A stretch of DNA of 64,000 bases from Solibacillus daqui (lineage in GTDB: Bacteria > Bacillota > Bacilli > Bacillales_A > Planococcaceae): positions 2,225,501-2,289,500 of the forward strand of contig NZ_CP114887.1 in NCBI RefSeq assembly GCF_028747805.1, read 5' to 3'. Each line of letters starts with the position of its first letter. The first letter of the stretch is position 1. The position numbers and the translations under genes were made by a program. The notes beneath the pieces are model-generated. The model saw only the letters and a program-made list of their open reading frames with translations. It was not told the DNA's origin and ran no database searches. Below, piece after piece: positions 23,747-32,103 of the stretch.

Positions 23747-24854
23747 TTTCGGTCACCTGTTTTGGATATGCAATAATGCGTAAATCAGGACCAATTTGTG
23801 TCACTTCTTCAAATTGTAATTGTGCTGCTAAATCAATCGAATCAACATCCTCACCAGTAAACGGTGGAATCGAACGCGCACCACCTAAAACTTTTGGCGC
23901 TACATATACGATATATTGATCAATCAAGCCACTACGTAAAAAAGAAGCATTGACCGCGCCACCACCTTCTACTAGTAAATGCGTAATGCCGAATGAATAT
24001 AACGCTTTTAATGCCGCGTCCAAATCTAGCCCATTTTTCGTTTTAGAAACTTGCAGGATCACTACGCCTTGTTTTTGAAGTGCAACCTTTTTTTCATTTG
24101 ATACATCAAATGACGTTACAATAACCGTTCGTGCTTCTGTTGTATTAGCAATTTGTGCTTCTAACGGCGTTTGCAAAGCACTGTCGAGTACAACACGAAC
24201 AGGATTACGACCATTCCGATTCTTAAGACGTGTCGTTAATTGTGGATTGTCTTTTAACACCGTATTAACTCCTACTAAAATGCCGTCTACTTCGTGGCGT
24301 AATTCATGCACATCAGCACGAGCTGCTTCTGACGTAATCCACTGAGAATGTCCGTTATGTGCAGCAATTTTACCGTCTAACGTCATCGCAAATTTAGATA
24401 CAACAAACGGACGCTCCGTTACCATATTGTGTATGAAACGCTCGTTTACTTTTCGTGCTTGCTGTTCTAGTAAGCCTACCTCTACTTCAATGCCCGCATC
24501 TCGTAGTAACTGAATACCACGTCCGGCTACTGACGGATTTGGGTCTTGCATAGCGACTATAACACGCGCAACTTTAGATTCTTTTACTAGATTTGCACAA
24601 GGGGGTGTTTTACCAAAATGTGAGCAAGGTTCAAGTGTTACATAAAGCGTTGCCCCTTCTGCCTGTTTGCCCGCCATTTTAAAAGCATGAACTTCAGCAT
24701 GAGGCTCACCTGCTTTACGGTGTAGCCCTGTTCCGATAATAACCCCATCTTTCACAAGCACCGCGCCAACAAGTGGATTCGGATTGGTATTTCCTTTTGC
24801 GCTTGCTGCTAAATCAAGCGCTAATTGCATATAATCACGATCTGTTTTCATCAT
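23739..24854 (-). CDS. ribD: Bifunctional riboflavin-pathway deaminase/reductase RibD
   Basis: 371 residues. The N-terminal zinc deaminase domain has H52 and E54 in GEPHAEVHAF, and C77/C86 in LEPCSHFGKTPPC. The C-terminal reductase domain has FAMTLDGKIAA, SQWITSEAARADVHELRHEV and HLLVEGGGAVNASFL. It converts the GTP cyclohydrolase II product to the ribitylamino-pyrimidinedione phosphate in two steps. All catalytic residues are present. It follows the cyclohydrolase gene by 12 bases and an AAGGAG site. No ribB, ribE or ribH is beside it, unlike the usual rib operon. Confidence 0.93.
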   Translation of the reverse strand: MMKTDRDYMQLALDLAASAKGNTNPNPLVGAVLVKDGVIIGTGLHRKAGEPHAEVHAFKMAGKQAEGATLYVTLEPCSHFGKTPPCANLVKESKVARVIVAMQDPNPSVAGRGIQLLRDAGIEVEVGLLEQQARKVNERFIHNMVTERPFVVSKFAMTLDGKIAAHNGHSQWITSEAARADVHELRHEVDGILVGVNTVLKDNPQLTTRLKNRNGRNPVRVVLDSALQTPLEAQIANTTEARTVIVTSFDVSNEKKVALQKQGVVILQVSKTKNGLDLDAALKALYSFGITHLLVEGGGAVNASFLRSGLIDQYIVYVAPKVLGGARSIPPFTGEDVDSIDLAAQLQFEEVTQIGPDLRIIAYPKQVTENE

Positions 24855-24866
24855 TATAGTAACTCC

Positions 24867-25601
24867 TTACACCATTAACTTTTCAACTTTACCTAAATGG
24901 CCAGATTTTTCAACTTTCGTTTGTAAATAATGAGCATTCGTTTCCGTTAAGCCACCCCAAAGTGGAACATGTCCATTAGCTGAAAGACCATGTGCTTGCA
25001 AGGCTGCTAGTTTTTTCGGGTTGTTTGTAATAAGTGTTACAGGTTTAGAACGTAAGCTTTCTAAAATTTTCAATGCATCCTCGTATGAACGTGTATCATC
25101 TTCAAAGCCTAATGCATGATTTGCTTGTACAGTATCGAAGTTATCTTCTTGCAATAAATACGCTAATGATTTTGAAAATAAACCAATACCTCGCCCTTCA
25201 TGATCTGCTAAATAGAAAATTGCGCCACAACCATGACGGACAATCATTTTCATCGATTCATGTAATTGATAGCCACAGTCACAGCGCTGCGAACCAAAAA
25301 TATCACCTGTATGACAAATACTGTGCATACGAATTAAAGCATCCTCACTATTTTCAAAATCTCCATATACTAAAACTGATGACTGTTGACCAAATGCTAG
25401 ATCCATTGATGATAGTTCATCAATCAATTGTTCCTTTGTTTTATCGTTATTAACAGTTAACCAAGAATACCAATTGAATGTTGCTTCAAAATCACCTTGT
25501 TTAATAGGGAGCTTTACAGGGCCAACTAACGCTAGGTTCTGTGAATCGTTTCGCACGACAAAACGAATTTTATCCTTTAAAATATCAATAGTATTATTCA
25601 T
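24867..25601 (-). CDS. ribA: GTP cyclohydrolase II (RibA domain only)
   Basis: 244 residues; opens the GTP imidazole ring as the first step of the riboflavin pathway. Zinc ligands C96, C107 and C109 are in SICHTGDIFGSQRCDCG, followed by HEGRGIGL, Y148 in KSLAYLLQED, and ANHALGFEDDTRSYEDALKIL. It lacks the RibB (dihydroxybutanone-phosphate synthase) half of the common RibBA fusion; the N-terminal 85 residues are instead a short extension including VGPVKLPIKQGDFEATFNWY. First gene of the operon, under the promoter at 25643-25671. Confidence 0.92.
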   Translation of the reverse strand: MNNTIDILKDKIRFVVRNDSQNLALVGPVKLPIKQGDFEATFNWYSWLTVNNDKTKEQLIDELSSMDLAFGQQSSVLVYGDFENSEDALIRMHSICHTGDIFGSQRCDCGYQLHESMKMIVRHGCGAIFYLADHEGRGIGLFSKSLAYLLQEDNFDTVQANHALGFEDDTRSYEDALKILESLRSKPVTLITNNPKKLAALQAHGLSANGHVPLWGGLTETNAHYLQTKVEKSGHLGKVEKLMV

Positions 25602-25623
25602 CTAATCACCATTATCCTATAAT

Positions 25624-25642
25624 AAGTTACTTTATGTAACCT
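25624..25642. promoter_or_regulatory. Palindromic operator candidate of the ribA-ribD operon
   Basis: AAGTTAC-TTTAT-GTAACCT, an inverted repeat with one mismatch per arm end. It sits at the expected transcription start, directly after the -10 box. The regulator is unknown; no regulator gene is adjacent. Confidence 0.5.
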
Positions 25643-25671
25643 AGTTTAATATAATAAGTACTAAACGTCAA
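25643..25671 (-). promoter_or_regulatory. Promoter of the ribA-ribD-monooxygenase-HAD operon
   Basis: Minus-strand TTGACG (25671-25666), 17-base spacer, TAAACT (25648-25643). The 41 bases between the -10 box and the ribA ATG leave no room for an FMN riboswitch. Confidence 0.6.
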
Positions 25672-25673
25672 AT

Positions 25674-25710
25674 AAAGGGACTGCAAATTTTCACATTTTG
25701 CAGTCCCTTT
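25674..25710 (-). terminator. Terminator of the yhdT-panF transcript
   Basis: AAAGGGACTGCAAA and TTTGCAGTCCCTTT arms; on the minus strand it follows panF by 14 bases. The -35 box of the next operon begins three bases after it. Confidence 0.85.
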
Positions 25711-25723
25711 ATCATATCTTCAA

Positions 25724-27172
25724 TTAAAAATGATAATCCTCAATTTTTTTCACCTTATTTGCAATTAAGCTAACGACAACAAAGGCAATGAGTGAAGCCA
25801 ATATTGGAATCGTTACTGAGTGCATGCCAAATAAGTTCTTTTGGAATTCCGAAATATAAATATATAAACCTATACCAACAATCATTGAACTAATTGCACC
25901 GTATTTGTTCGCTTTTTTCCAGTATAATCCGAAGACAACACTCCATAAAAATGCTGATTCTAAACCACCAAACGCGAATAAATTGAGCATAATTAGTAGT
26001 TCCGGTGGATTCACTGCAAATAATACAACCGTAACGCCAATGATTGTTGTTACCCAGAAACTACGTGTTTTAATTTGCTTGTCCGTTGCTTTTGGATTGA
26101 TATAGTTTAAATAAATATCTTTTACAACAGTTGAACTTACTAAAATCAGTAATGCATTAACCGTTGACATAATAGCCGCCATTGGAGCAGCTAACACAAC
26201 ACCTGCTAACACTGGAGGTAATACTTCAAGTGTTAATAGCGGCATTACTTTATCGCCAATTTCAATACCCGGCATTACCGGACGGGCAAATACACCAATT
26301 AAATGCATACCGAACATAATGGTACCAATCCCGATAGTACCAATTATAATTGCACGGTGTAAGCTTTTTGAATCTTTATAGCTCATTGCACGAACGGCAA
26401 TTTGCGGTAAACCAATCACCCCTAGACCGATTAAAATCCAAAATGTCGATACATATAATGGCGTTAAACTTTGATCTGCTCCAAAAGGCGAAACTAGATT
26501 TGGATTTTCTGTTACTAAACTTTGCATAATATTATCTACACCGCCACCGGCAATTACTGTGGCAACGAGTAAGATAACCGTACCAATAATCATAATTGAC
26601 CCTTGCAGTGCGTCCGTTAAAGCAACTGCACGGAAACCACCGATAACAACATAAATTAATACGGATGCCGCAAAAATAAGAAGTGCTGTTGTATAGGAAA
26701 GGCCAGTTAATGACTCAATTAATCGAGCACCACCAACCCATTGTGCCATCATCGAAGCAAATAAGAAAATAATAATACTAATTGCTGATAAAATGATTAT
26801 CGTATGGCTGTCATAGCGCTTCTTTAAAAAGTCGATTAACGTAATCGCCTCAATGCGGCGCGCAACAATCGCAAACTTTTTCCCAAGTACCATTAATACA
26901 AAATAACCTGCTGGAAGTTGTGCCATCGCAAGCAACACCCAGCCAAGCCCCGTGTTATAGGCAACCCCCGGCCCACCGATGAAGCTTGATGCACTACCAT
27001 ATGTCGCCATCATCGTCATCGCAAGGAGGAAGCCACCCATTTCACGTCCACCTAAAAAATATTCTTGTAAAAATGAATTCGAATTGACAACCTGACGATT
27101 TGCCCAGATACCAATCCCAAAAATGATTAATAAAAATACAAATAGTGGCACAATTACTGCCCAATGAATCAT
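25724..27172 (-). CDS. panF: Sodium/pantothenate symporter
   Basis: 482 residues of the sodium:solute symporter family with about 13 membrane helices. Family blocks: QEYFLGGREMGGFLLAMTMM, GSASSFIGGPGVAYNTGLGW, and LQGSIMIIGTVILLVATVIA. It imports pantothenate with Na+ for coenzyme A synthesis. The assignment is strengthened by the preceding YhdT gene, the known partner of panF in E. coli and Bacillales; the two overlap by four bases (ATGA). Confidence 0.9.
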   Translation of the reverse strand: MIHWAVIVPLFVFLLIIFGIGIWANRQVVNSNSFLQEYFLGGREMGGFLLAMTMMATYGSASSFIGGPGVAYNTGLGWVLLAMAQLPAGYFVLMVLGKKFAIVARRIEAITLIDFLKKRYDSHTIIILSAISIIIFLFASMMAQWVGGARLIESLTGLSYTTALLIFAASVLIYVVIGGFRAVALTDALQGSIMIIGTVILLVATVIAGGGVDNIMQSLVTENPNLVSPFGADQSLTPLYVSTFWILIGLGVIGLPQIAVRAMSYKDSKSLHRAIIIGTIGIGTIMFGMHLIGVFARPVMPGIEIGDKVMPLLTLEVLPPVLAGVVLAAPMAAIMSTVNALLILVSSTVVKDIYLNYINPKATDKQIKTRSFWVTTIIGVTVVLFAVNPPELLIMLNLFAFGGLESAFLWSVVFGLYWKKANKYGAISSMIVGIGLYIYISEFQKNLFGMHSVTIPILASLIAFVVVSLIANKVKKIEDYHF

Positions 27173-27432
27173 CGCTTTTCTTCCTCCTCATCTAATGGAA
27201 TGTCTTTGAAGAAAAGCTTCATTGCTAGCCAAATGCAAATGATCATAAAAATAGTTCCTGCTATACAGCTATAGAAAAACCATGCCGGGAATCCGAATAC
27301 ATATTTATATTCAGTTGGGTCACCCGAACCTAGCCCATAAGCAAATCCATACCAAATCGCAAAGTTCATTATCACTAATACAACACCAATAAGTGCTTCT
27401 TTATGAGCGATTTTAAAACGCTTATCTTGCAT
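27169..27432 (-). CDS. YhdT family small membrane protein (DUF997)
   Basis: 87 residues with two membrane spans (IGVVLVIMNFAIWYGFAYGL and WFFYSCIAGTIFMIICIWLA), an FGFPAWFF block between, and an acidic tail DEEEEK. YhdT always precedes panF-type symporters and is thought to be an accessory subunit. It starts ATG after AAGGGACGG and is translationally coupled to panF. Confidence 0.88.
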   Translation of the reverse strand: MQDKRFKIAHKEALIGVVLVIMNFAIWYGFAYGLGSGDPTEYKYVFGFPAWFFYSCIAGTIFMIICIWLAMKLFFKDIPLDEEEEKR

Positions 27433-27580
27433 ACTAACCGTCCCTTCTTCTTACCTATTATCAACATTATAAAATATCCTTTTCTATCATACGTGCCCAT
27501 GTTAAGAATGAAAAGACTTTCTAGTTATTTTTGATTAAAAAAACGCCATCTAACCACGTAGACGACGTAACTTTTATATG

Positions 27581-28564
27581 TTATAGCAATTCTTTTCGTA
27601 AATCCGCTGCTGACTTTGCTGAAAGTAAGCCAAACGGAATATCAAATACCGTCTTTGCTCCTTTGTCCCCTTTTTGTGCTAATTTATGCGCTGCACGTGC
27701 ATACGCAACTAACACACTTGAAGTAAACATTGGATTAGACTCTAATTTTAATGAGAATTCTAAGATTTGCTTATCATTTTCGCCTGACTCACCCGAACGA
27801 ATGACAAAGCCACCATGAGGCATGCCTTGGTGATTCGTTACAAATTCATCTTCTGTAATGAAGTTGACAGTTGTATCATAATCAGCAAAATAGTTAGGCA
27901 TGTCTTTGATTTCTTTTTCGATTGCTGCCGCGTTTGCGCCTGCTTCTAACACAACATAGCATTCACGAGCATGCTTTTCACGCGTTGAAAGCTCTGGATT
28001 TTCACCGTTACGTACACGGTCAACTGCCGCTTTAATCGGTAATGTATACTGCACAGCTTTTTTCACGCCTTCTATACGACGAACTGCATCTGAGTGACCT
28101 TGGCTTAATCCATCTCCCCAGAATGTATATGTATTGCCTACAGGAAGAACCGCTTCACCTAATAAACGATTTAATGAAAATAATCCTGGATCCCAGCCAA
28201 CTGAAATAATTGACACCGTATTTGCTTTTTGTGCGACTTCATCTACTGCATCAAAGAACGCAGGGATCTTGGCATGCGTATCAAAGCTATCAATTGTATT
28301 AAACCACTGAGCAAAATGTGGTACTTGCTCTGGTAAATCCGTTGCAGAACCACCACATAAAATCATAACATCAATTTGTTCTTTATAGTTTAGTGCATCA
28401 TCTACTAAATAAACTGGTACATTTGCTGATTTAATCGACACGGTTGATGGATCACGACGCGTAAATACAGCTACCAATTCCATGTCATCATTTTGGCTAA
28501 TTGCCGCTTCCACTCCACGACCTAAATTACCGTAACCAACAATACCAATACGAATTTTACTCAT
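27581..28564 (-). CDS. ddh: meso-Diaminopimelate dehydrogenase
   Basis: 327 residues. It catalyses the NADPH-dependent one-step amination of L-2-amino-6-oxopimelate (tetrahydrodipicolinate) to meso-diaminopimelate, bypassing the acylated branch of lysine synthesis. The Rossmann motif IRIGIVGYGNLGRGVEAAI is at the start; family blocks include SVGWDPGLFSLNRLLGEAVL, YTFWGDGLSQGHSDAVRRI and FITEDEFVTNHQGMPHGGF. The ATG at 28564 lies eight bases after GGAGG; the frame's earlier TTG is inside that site. This enzyme is restricted in Bacillales and typical of the Lysinibacillus/Solibacillus group. It is monocistronic. Confidence 0.95.
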   Translation of the reverse strand: MSKIRIGIVGYGNLGRGVEAAISQNDDMELVAVFTRRDPSTVSIKSANVPVYLVDDALNYKEQIDVMILCGGSATDLPEQVPHFAQWFNTIDSFDTHAKIPAFFDAVDEVAQKANTVSIISVGWDPGLFSLNRLLGEAVLPVGNTYTFWGDGLSQGHSDAVRRIEGVKKAVQYTLPIKAAVDRVRNGENPELSTREKHARECYVVLEAGANAAAIEKEIKDMPNYFADYDTTVNFITEDEFVTNHQGMPHGGFVIRSGESGENDKQILEFSLKLESNPMFTSSVLVAYARAAHKLAQKGDKGAKTVFDIPFGLLSAKSAADLRKELL

Positions 28565-28819
28565 TTTTCGTTCCTCCAATAATTCAATTAACGCTTTTCA
28601 TTATTACAAAATGATGTAAATTCTGAATTGCGTTTAAATTTACTAATCATCATACAATTTCGTTAAGTCTTTCTCAACAAATTTTTGCGTTTTTACAAGC
28701 ATTTGTCATGAAAGAAGCAATGCCGGTACGAAAGAAATATCAGAGTTTTTATTTTCTATTGGTGTCCCTATTTGCTATACTAAAAGAGTATAAGACATAA
28801 AGACTATTGGAGGAAAAAC

Positions 28820-29281
28820 ATGAAGAAAATTTCAGCAGTATTGTTAGCATTTACACTTGTATTCTCAAGTGTTGGATCTACTCTTCTATTCGCTGACGAT
28901 GCACAAACAGTTGAAGCGAAATCGTACAAATCAGGCAAGAAAGGCTTCAACAGTAATAACAACAACACTAACATCCAAAAAAATAACGATGATGCAACAA
29001 GCCCAACAACAGCAAAACAAAATAACAACACAACAAAGCAAAATGATACAAAAGCGGCTTCTTCAAGCAAAGGCGGTTTAATGAAAGGCTTAATGCTTGG
29101 TGGTTTAGCTGGTCTTTTATTCGGTAGCCTATTTAGCGGTATGGGTATGCTAGGTAGTATTTTAGGCTTACTTGTTAACGTAGCTGCAATAGCTGCGATC
29201 ATCTTCTTCTTAGTAAAAATTTATCAGCTGATTAAACGCAAAAAAGATCAAAAAGAGGTAACGGATACGTGGAAAAACTAA
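28820..29281 (+). CDS. Exported Asn/Thr-rich membrane protein of unknown function
   Basis: 153 residues. A signal peptide (MKKISAVLLAFTLVFSSVGS) is followed by a low-complexity Asn/Thr/Gln/Lys-rich stretch at about 40-80, then a Gly/Leu-rich hydrophobic block (MKGLMLGGLAGLLFGSLFSG) and a final span NVAAIAAIIFFLVKIYQLI with a basic tail. The layout resembles the N-terminal part of Tim44-like import proteins of Bacillus, but I cannot name it. The ribosome binding site is GGAGG; the next gene overlaps by 13 bases. Confidence 0.75.
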   Translation: MKKISAVLLAFTLVFSSVGSTLLFADDAQTVEAKSYKSGKKGFNSNNNNTNIQKNNDDATSPTTAKQNNNTTKQNDTKAASSSKGGLMKGLMLGGLAGLLFGSLFSGMGMLGSILGLLVNVAAIAAIIFFLVKIYQLIKRKKDQKEVTDTWKN

Positions 29282-29562
29282 CGTTACTAGAACAAGATTT
29301 AATCAATGCGATTTGCTTATTCCATGCAAAATTTAAAAACGTTGCTCCAGATGAAATCGAAGTAGAGTTAATGTATGATGATGTTGCGGGCTATTCAGCA
29401 GAAGCATTTTACAACGGACAATTAGATGTTTATAATACGGTAAACTTCATTACTGCGTTACGTCTTTATATCGACGAACAACTAGGGCGTGATTCAATGG
29501 CCGCGCGTATCGTATTAGATATCGATGATGAAGAAGGCATGATTGCAAAGGTTGAATTTTAA
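29269..29562 (+). CDS. YxcD-like protein (DUF2653)
   Basis: 97 residues, matching the length of B. subtilis YxcD. Conserved-looking blocks are LINAICLFHAKFKNVAPDEI, EVELMYDDVAGYSAEAFY and IDEQLGRDSMAARIVLDIDD. The function is unknown; it is a soluble cytoplasmic protein. It starts GTG nine bases after AGAGGT and overlaps the upstream exported protein gene, so the two are probably co-expressed. Confidence 0.78.
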   Translation: MEKLTLLEQDLINAICLFHAKFKNVAPDEIEVELMYDDVAGYSAEAFYNGQLDVYNTVNFITALRLYIDEQLGRDSMAARIVLDIDDEEGMIAKVEF

Positions 29563-29643
29563 ATTCGATTAGCTTATTATTTCTGAGAAAACTCAAAAAA
29601 TCTATACGTAGCCATTTCAAATTTGATGATTATAAAATGGAAC

Positions 29644-29687
29644 AAACAGCCCGAGCATATTTTTAATTATGCTCGGGCTGTTTTAAA
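29644..29687 (+). terminator. Terminator after the YxcD-like gene
   Basis: AAACAGCCCGAGCATA and TATGCTCGGGCTGTTT arms, then a T-rich tail; a strong stem. Confidence 0.9.
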
Positions 29688-29783
29688 CTATTTTTAATCC
29701 TATTTTCTTTGCAATTAATTCGCAACTCACTTGAAATCTCGTTAATGCTTTCGTTGTAAACAAATCTCTTATTCAAAGCCGCA

Positions 29784-30272
29784 CTATTTTGTTGACATTG
29801 ATTCCGTTGTTTCCGCAGCTTTTGTCAATTTTCCTTCTTTTTCAAGTTGTTCGATTAGTTTTTCAACAGTCACGCCTTTTTCTTTCGCCATAGCCTCTAA
29901 GTTGATTGGCTCACTTGATTGAATCATTCCGGTTGTTCCATCTGAATTACGTGACTCGATATTCTCTTCAGCTTTCATAGCTTCTGTTGACGGAACCACT
30001 TTCGTTATCTTCCCTTCTTTTTCAAGCTGTTCAAATAATTCTTCTACTGTAATGCCTTTATCTTTTGCCATCTGTGCGTAGTCAGTGTATTCCCCTGATT
30101 TAATCGCTTCCTCTTTACTCATTGCTTCAGATGAAATAGAAACCGCTTGTTCTGTGCCTTTTACATTCGTATTTTCCGTGCCCCACACGTCAGAGTTGCT
30201 TGCGGCATATGCCGATCCAGCAACCACACTTAATCCTAGTATTACTGATGAGATTGTTAATTTTTTCTTCAC
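29784..30272 (-). CDS. Secreted protein with a duplicated KGxTVExLxEQLEKEG motif
   Basis: 162 residues. Signal peptide TISSVILGLSVVAGSAYA-A, then two copies of a helical motif: AKDKGITVEELFEQLEKEGK (about 68-87) and AKEKGVTVEKLIEQLEKEGK (about 129-148), each preceded by a Ser/Glu-rich linker. I do not recognise a named family. It starts GTG after an ideal AGGAGG. Its promoter carries the same TTAACAT direct repeat as the two-component operon at 33046-34877, so that system probably controls it. Confidence 0.75.
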   Translation of the reverse strand: MKKKLTISSVILGLSVVAGSAYAASNSDVWGTENTNVKGTEQAVSISSEAMSKEEAIKSGEYTDYAQMAKDKGITVEELFEQLEKEGKITKVVPSTEAMKAEENIESRNSDGTTGMIQSSEPINLEAMAKEKGVTVEKLIEQLEKEGKLTKAAETTESMSTK

Positions 30273-30344
30273 AATAAATTCCTCCTAAAATGTTTTAGCC
30301 TACATCCAATGAAATTTTGTGGCCTCTCCATTAGATGTCTCCAT

Positions 30345-30376
30345 TGTATAACAAGCCATGTTAAATCCATGTTAAG
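30345..30376 (-). promoter_or_regulatory. Promoter with response-regulator-type direct repeat
   Basis: On the minus strand CTTAACATGGATTTAACAT (30376-30358): two TTAACAT units 11 bases apart, placed over the -35 position, followed by TATACA (30350-30345) as -10. The nearly identical arrangement occurs at 34902-34935. Confidence 0.6.
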
Positions 30377-30493
30377 GTAATTTTGGAGGCTAATTTTTTT
30401 AAGAAAGTTGGATCATTTGCTATATGCAAATTACAAAATGGATATTATCAGAAAAATACAGCTACAACATCTTTTAGTTTAGGAATGAAATAA

Positions 30494-30531
30494 AGCCAAA
30501 ATTATGCATTAAAGGCTGCATAATTTCGGCT
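30494..30531 (-). terminator. Terminator of the DUF2975/HTH/DUF4153 transcript
   Basis: AGCC-AAAATTATGCA and TGCATAATTT-CGGCT arms; on the minus strand followed by TTTATTTC. The rest of the 30273-30586 gap contains the promoter at 30345-30376 and no gene. Confidence 0.75.
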
Positions 30532-30586
30532 CTAAGGATTTCGTTAGTTATAGAAGACAGCTTGTTGAAACATTAACAAAGCCGTT

Positions 30587-31834
30587 CTAATTAAAGATTA
30601 TAGGAAAAGTAAATATTACGATAGCTGCCCATAGTCCATAGATCGGCAAATATTTCGTAACAGCATCTTGGATAGTTGAAGGTCCCGATTTGTTTTGTAG
30701 AAAACGCATATAGGAGAGCATAATCCAAATTAAATTTGTCCAGATTAGTATGTTTACTCCTAAAACAGCAAGTCTATTAGGTGTAATCCCATAAGAAGAA
30801 AGTCTGAACATGATGGCTGACAATGCCACACTATCAATGATAAGTGCAAGAACAATTAATGCAAAATTTATATAATCTGAAATGTTCTTTTTCTCATCAG
30901 AGTCTTTCTCGGTAATGGAAAATATGGTAACGGCCAATACACCCAAGAGTATTCCATTAAAGGCTAAAAGAAAGTCACGGTCCAAGAATGGATTTTTTCC
31001 AACCCAAATAACTGTAATAATATAGACCAACAACGTGAGCAAGACAAGAGGACTAAAAATTTTAGCTAAATATGGTGTAATATTTCTAGCAAGTTTAAGA
31101 TTCATTGATACTAGGTATGCGGCCACAATAGAAAGAGCGGCAGCACCAAATAAAACGATATTACTAAAATAGAACTCTTCTATATTCAAGCCAACAAAGC
31201 TAAATAACTGCATTGTTAATGCAGCAAGGACCATTCCGCTAACAGCCATGCTGGCGTAGAGTATACAATATTCCAAATTAAATTTAATATATGCTAATCT
31301 TGTACTACCATTTGTATATTCATTTCCTGTAAACGCAAGCCCTACCAATACCCATAGGAATATAGGAAGATGTAAATATGCAAGGATAATACTGTCTGAA
31401 TAATTTAATGGAAGCATATTGAGATAAAACCCGGTAATTATCAATAACGCTACAAGAGAAAAAATAACACTTTTTTTCGGAGTATTTTTATATACAAAAT
31501 AAGCTGTAATAAAGGGAATTATACCGAAAACCATATTAATTGGAGCAATTGCTTCCTGTTCGACAAAATGGAAAATGATCCTAGTGCACATCCCGGCCAG
31601 AATGGCTAAAATGCCCATGAATATGAAGCCTTTTTGAAGAAAGAAAGATTTTCCTGTATTTACGGACTCCTTGAAATTCAATCTTTCATACCATACACTA
31701 AGTACCTGAGAATTAGGATTTTGTTCCCATGCATGTGAAAATGACTTTTTAAATGCTTTCGGATCATTTCTATACATTCTTTCCAACTCTTGAGGATTAT
31801 CAATATTTTCAATAATCAATTTGTTGATGTCCAT
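30587..31834 (-). CDS. DUF4153-like polytopic membrane protein
   Basis: 415 residues. A soluble N-terminal 55 residues (MDINKLIIENIDNPQELERM, FKKSFSHAWEQNP) precede about ten to eleven membrane helices. The general layout fits DUF4153-type proteins, but the family call is moderate. The ATG at 31834 lies five bases after GGGAGGG; the frame extends upstream to a start without such a site. It follows an HTH gene and a DUF2975 gene on the same strand, and the three probably form one transcript from the promoter at 32628-32656. Confidence 0.7.
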   Translation of the reverse strand: MDINKLIIENIDNPQELERMYRNDPKAFKKSFSHAWEQNPNSQVLSVWYERLNFKESVNTGKSFFLQKGFIFMGILAILAGMCTRIIFHFVEQEAIAPINMVFGIIPFITAYFVYKNTPKKSVIFSLVALLIITGFYLNMLPLNYSDSIILAYLHLPIFLWVLVGLAFTGNEYTNGSTRLAYIKFNLEYCILYASMAVSGMVLAALTMQLFSFVGLNIEEFYFSNIVLFGAAALSIVAAYLVSMNLKLARNITPYLAKIFSPLVLLTLLVYIITVIWVGKNPFLDRDFLLAFNGILLGVLAVTIFSITEKDSDEKKNISDYINFALIVLALIIDSVALSAIMFRLSSYGITPNRLAVLGVNILIWTNLIWIMLSYMRFLQNKSGPSTIQDAVTKYLPIYGLWAAIVIFTFPIIFN

Positions 31835-31879
31835 AGTTTCCCTCCCTATAATTGTTAAATTAAGTTTCTTCCACAATGT

Positions 31880-32092
31880 TTAACTGTCGTCGTCTTTGTA
31901 TTCTAATATATCTCCAGGCTGGCATTCTAAAGCCTTACAAATGGCCTCTAAAGTGGAAAAACGAATCGCTTTCGCCTTTCCATTTTTCAAAATAGAAAGG
32001 TTCGCCATTGTTATACCAACCTTTTCCGAAAGTTCTGTTACACTCATTTTCCTTTTTGCTAACATCACATCAATATTGATTATTATCGTCAT
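31880..32092 (-). CDS. Small XRE-family regulator (YozG-like)
   Basis: 70 residues, almost only the helix-turn-helix: INIDVMLAKRKMSVTELSEK, VGITMANLSILKNGKAKAIR, FSTLEAICKALECQPGDILE. In B. subtilis the similar YozG sits beside the DUF2975 protein YoaS, the same pairing as here. Such pairs behave as a membrane protein plus its small regulator; mechanism unknown. ATG follows GAGGTGAATAACA; the gap to the upstream DUF2975 stop is 11 bases. Confidence 0.85.
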   Translation of the reverse strand: MTIIINIDVMLAKRKMSVTELSEKVGITMANLSILKNGKAKAIRFSTLEAICKALECQPGDILEYKDDDS

Positions 32093-32103
32093 TGTTATTC
32101 ACC

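Noticed and set aside
25602-25671. FMN riboswitch upstream of ribA
   Set aside because: Only about 40 bases separate the -10 box from the ATG and no conserved RFN-element blocks are present.
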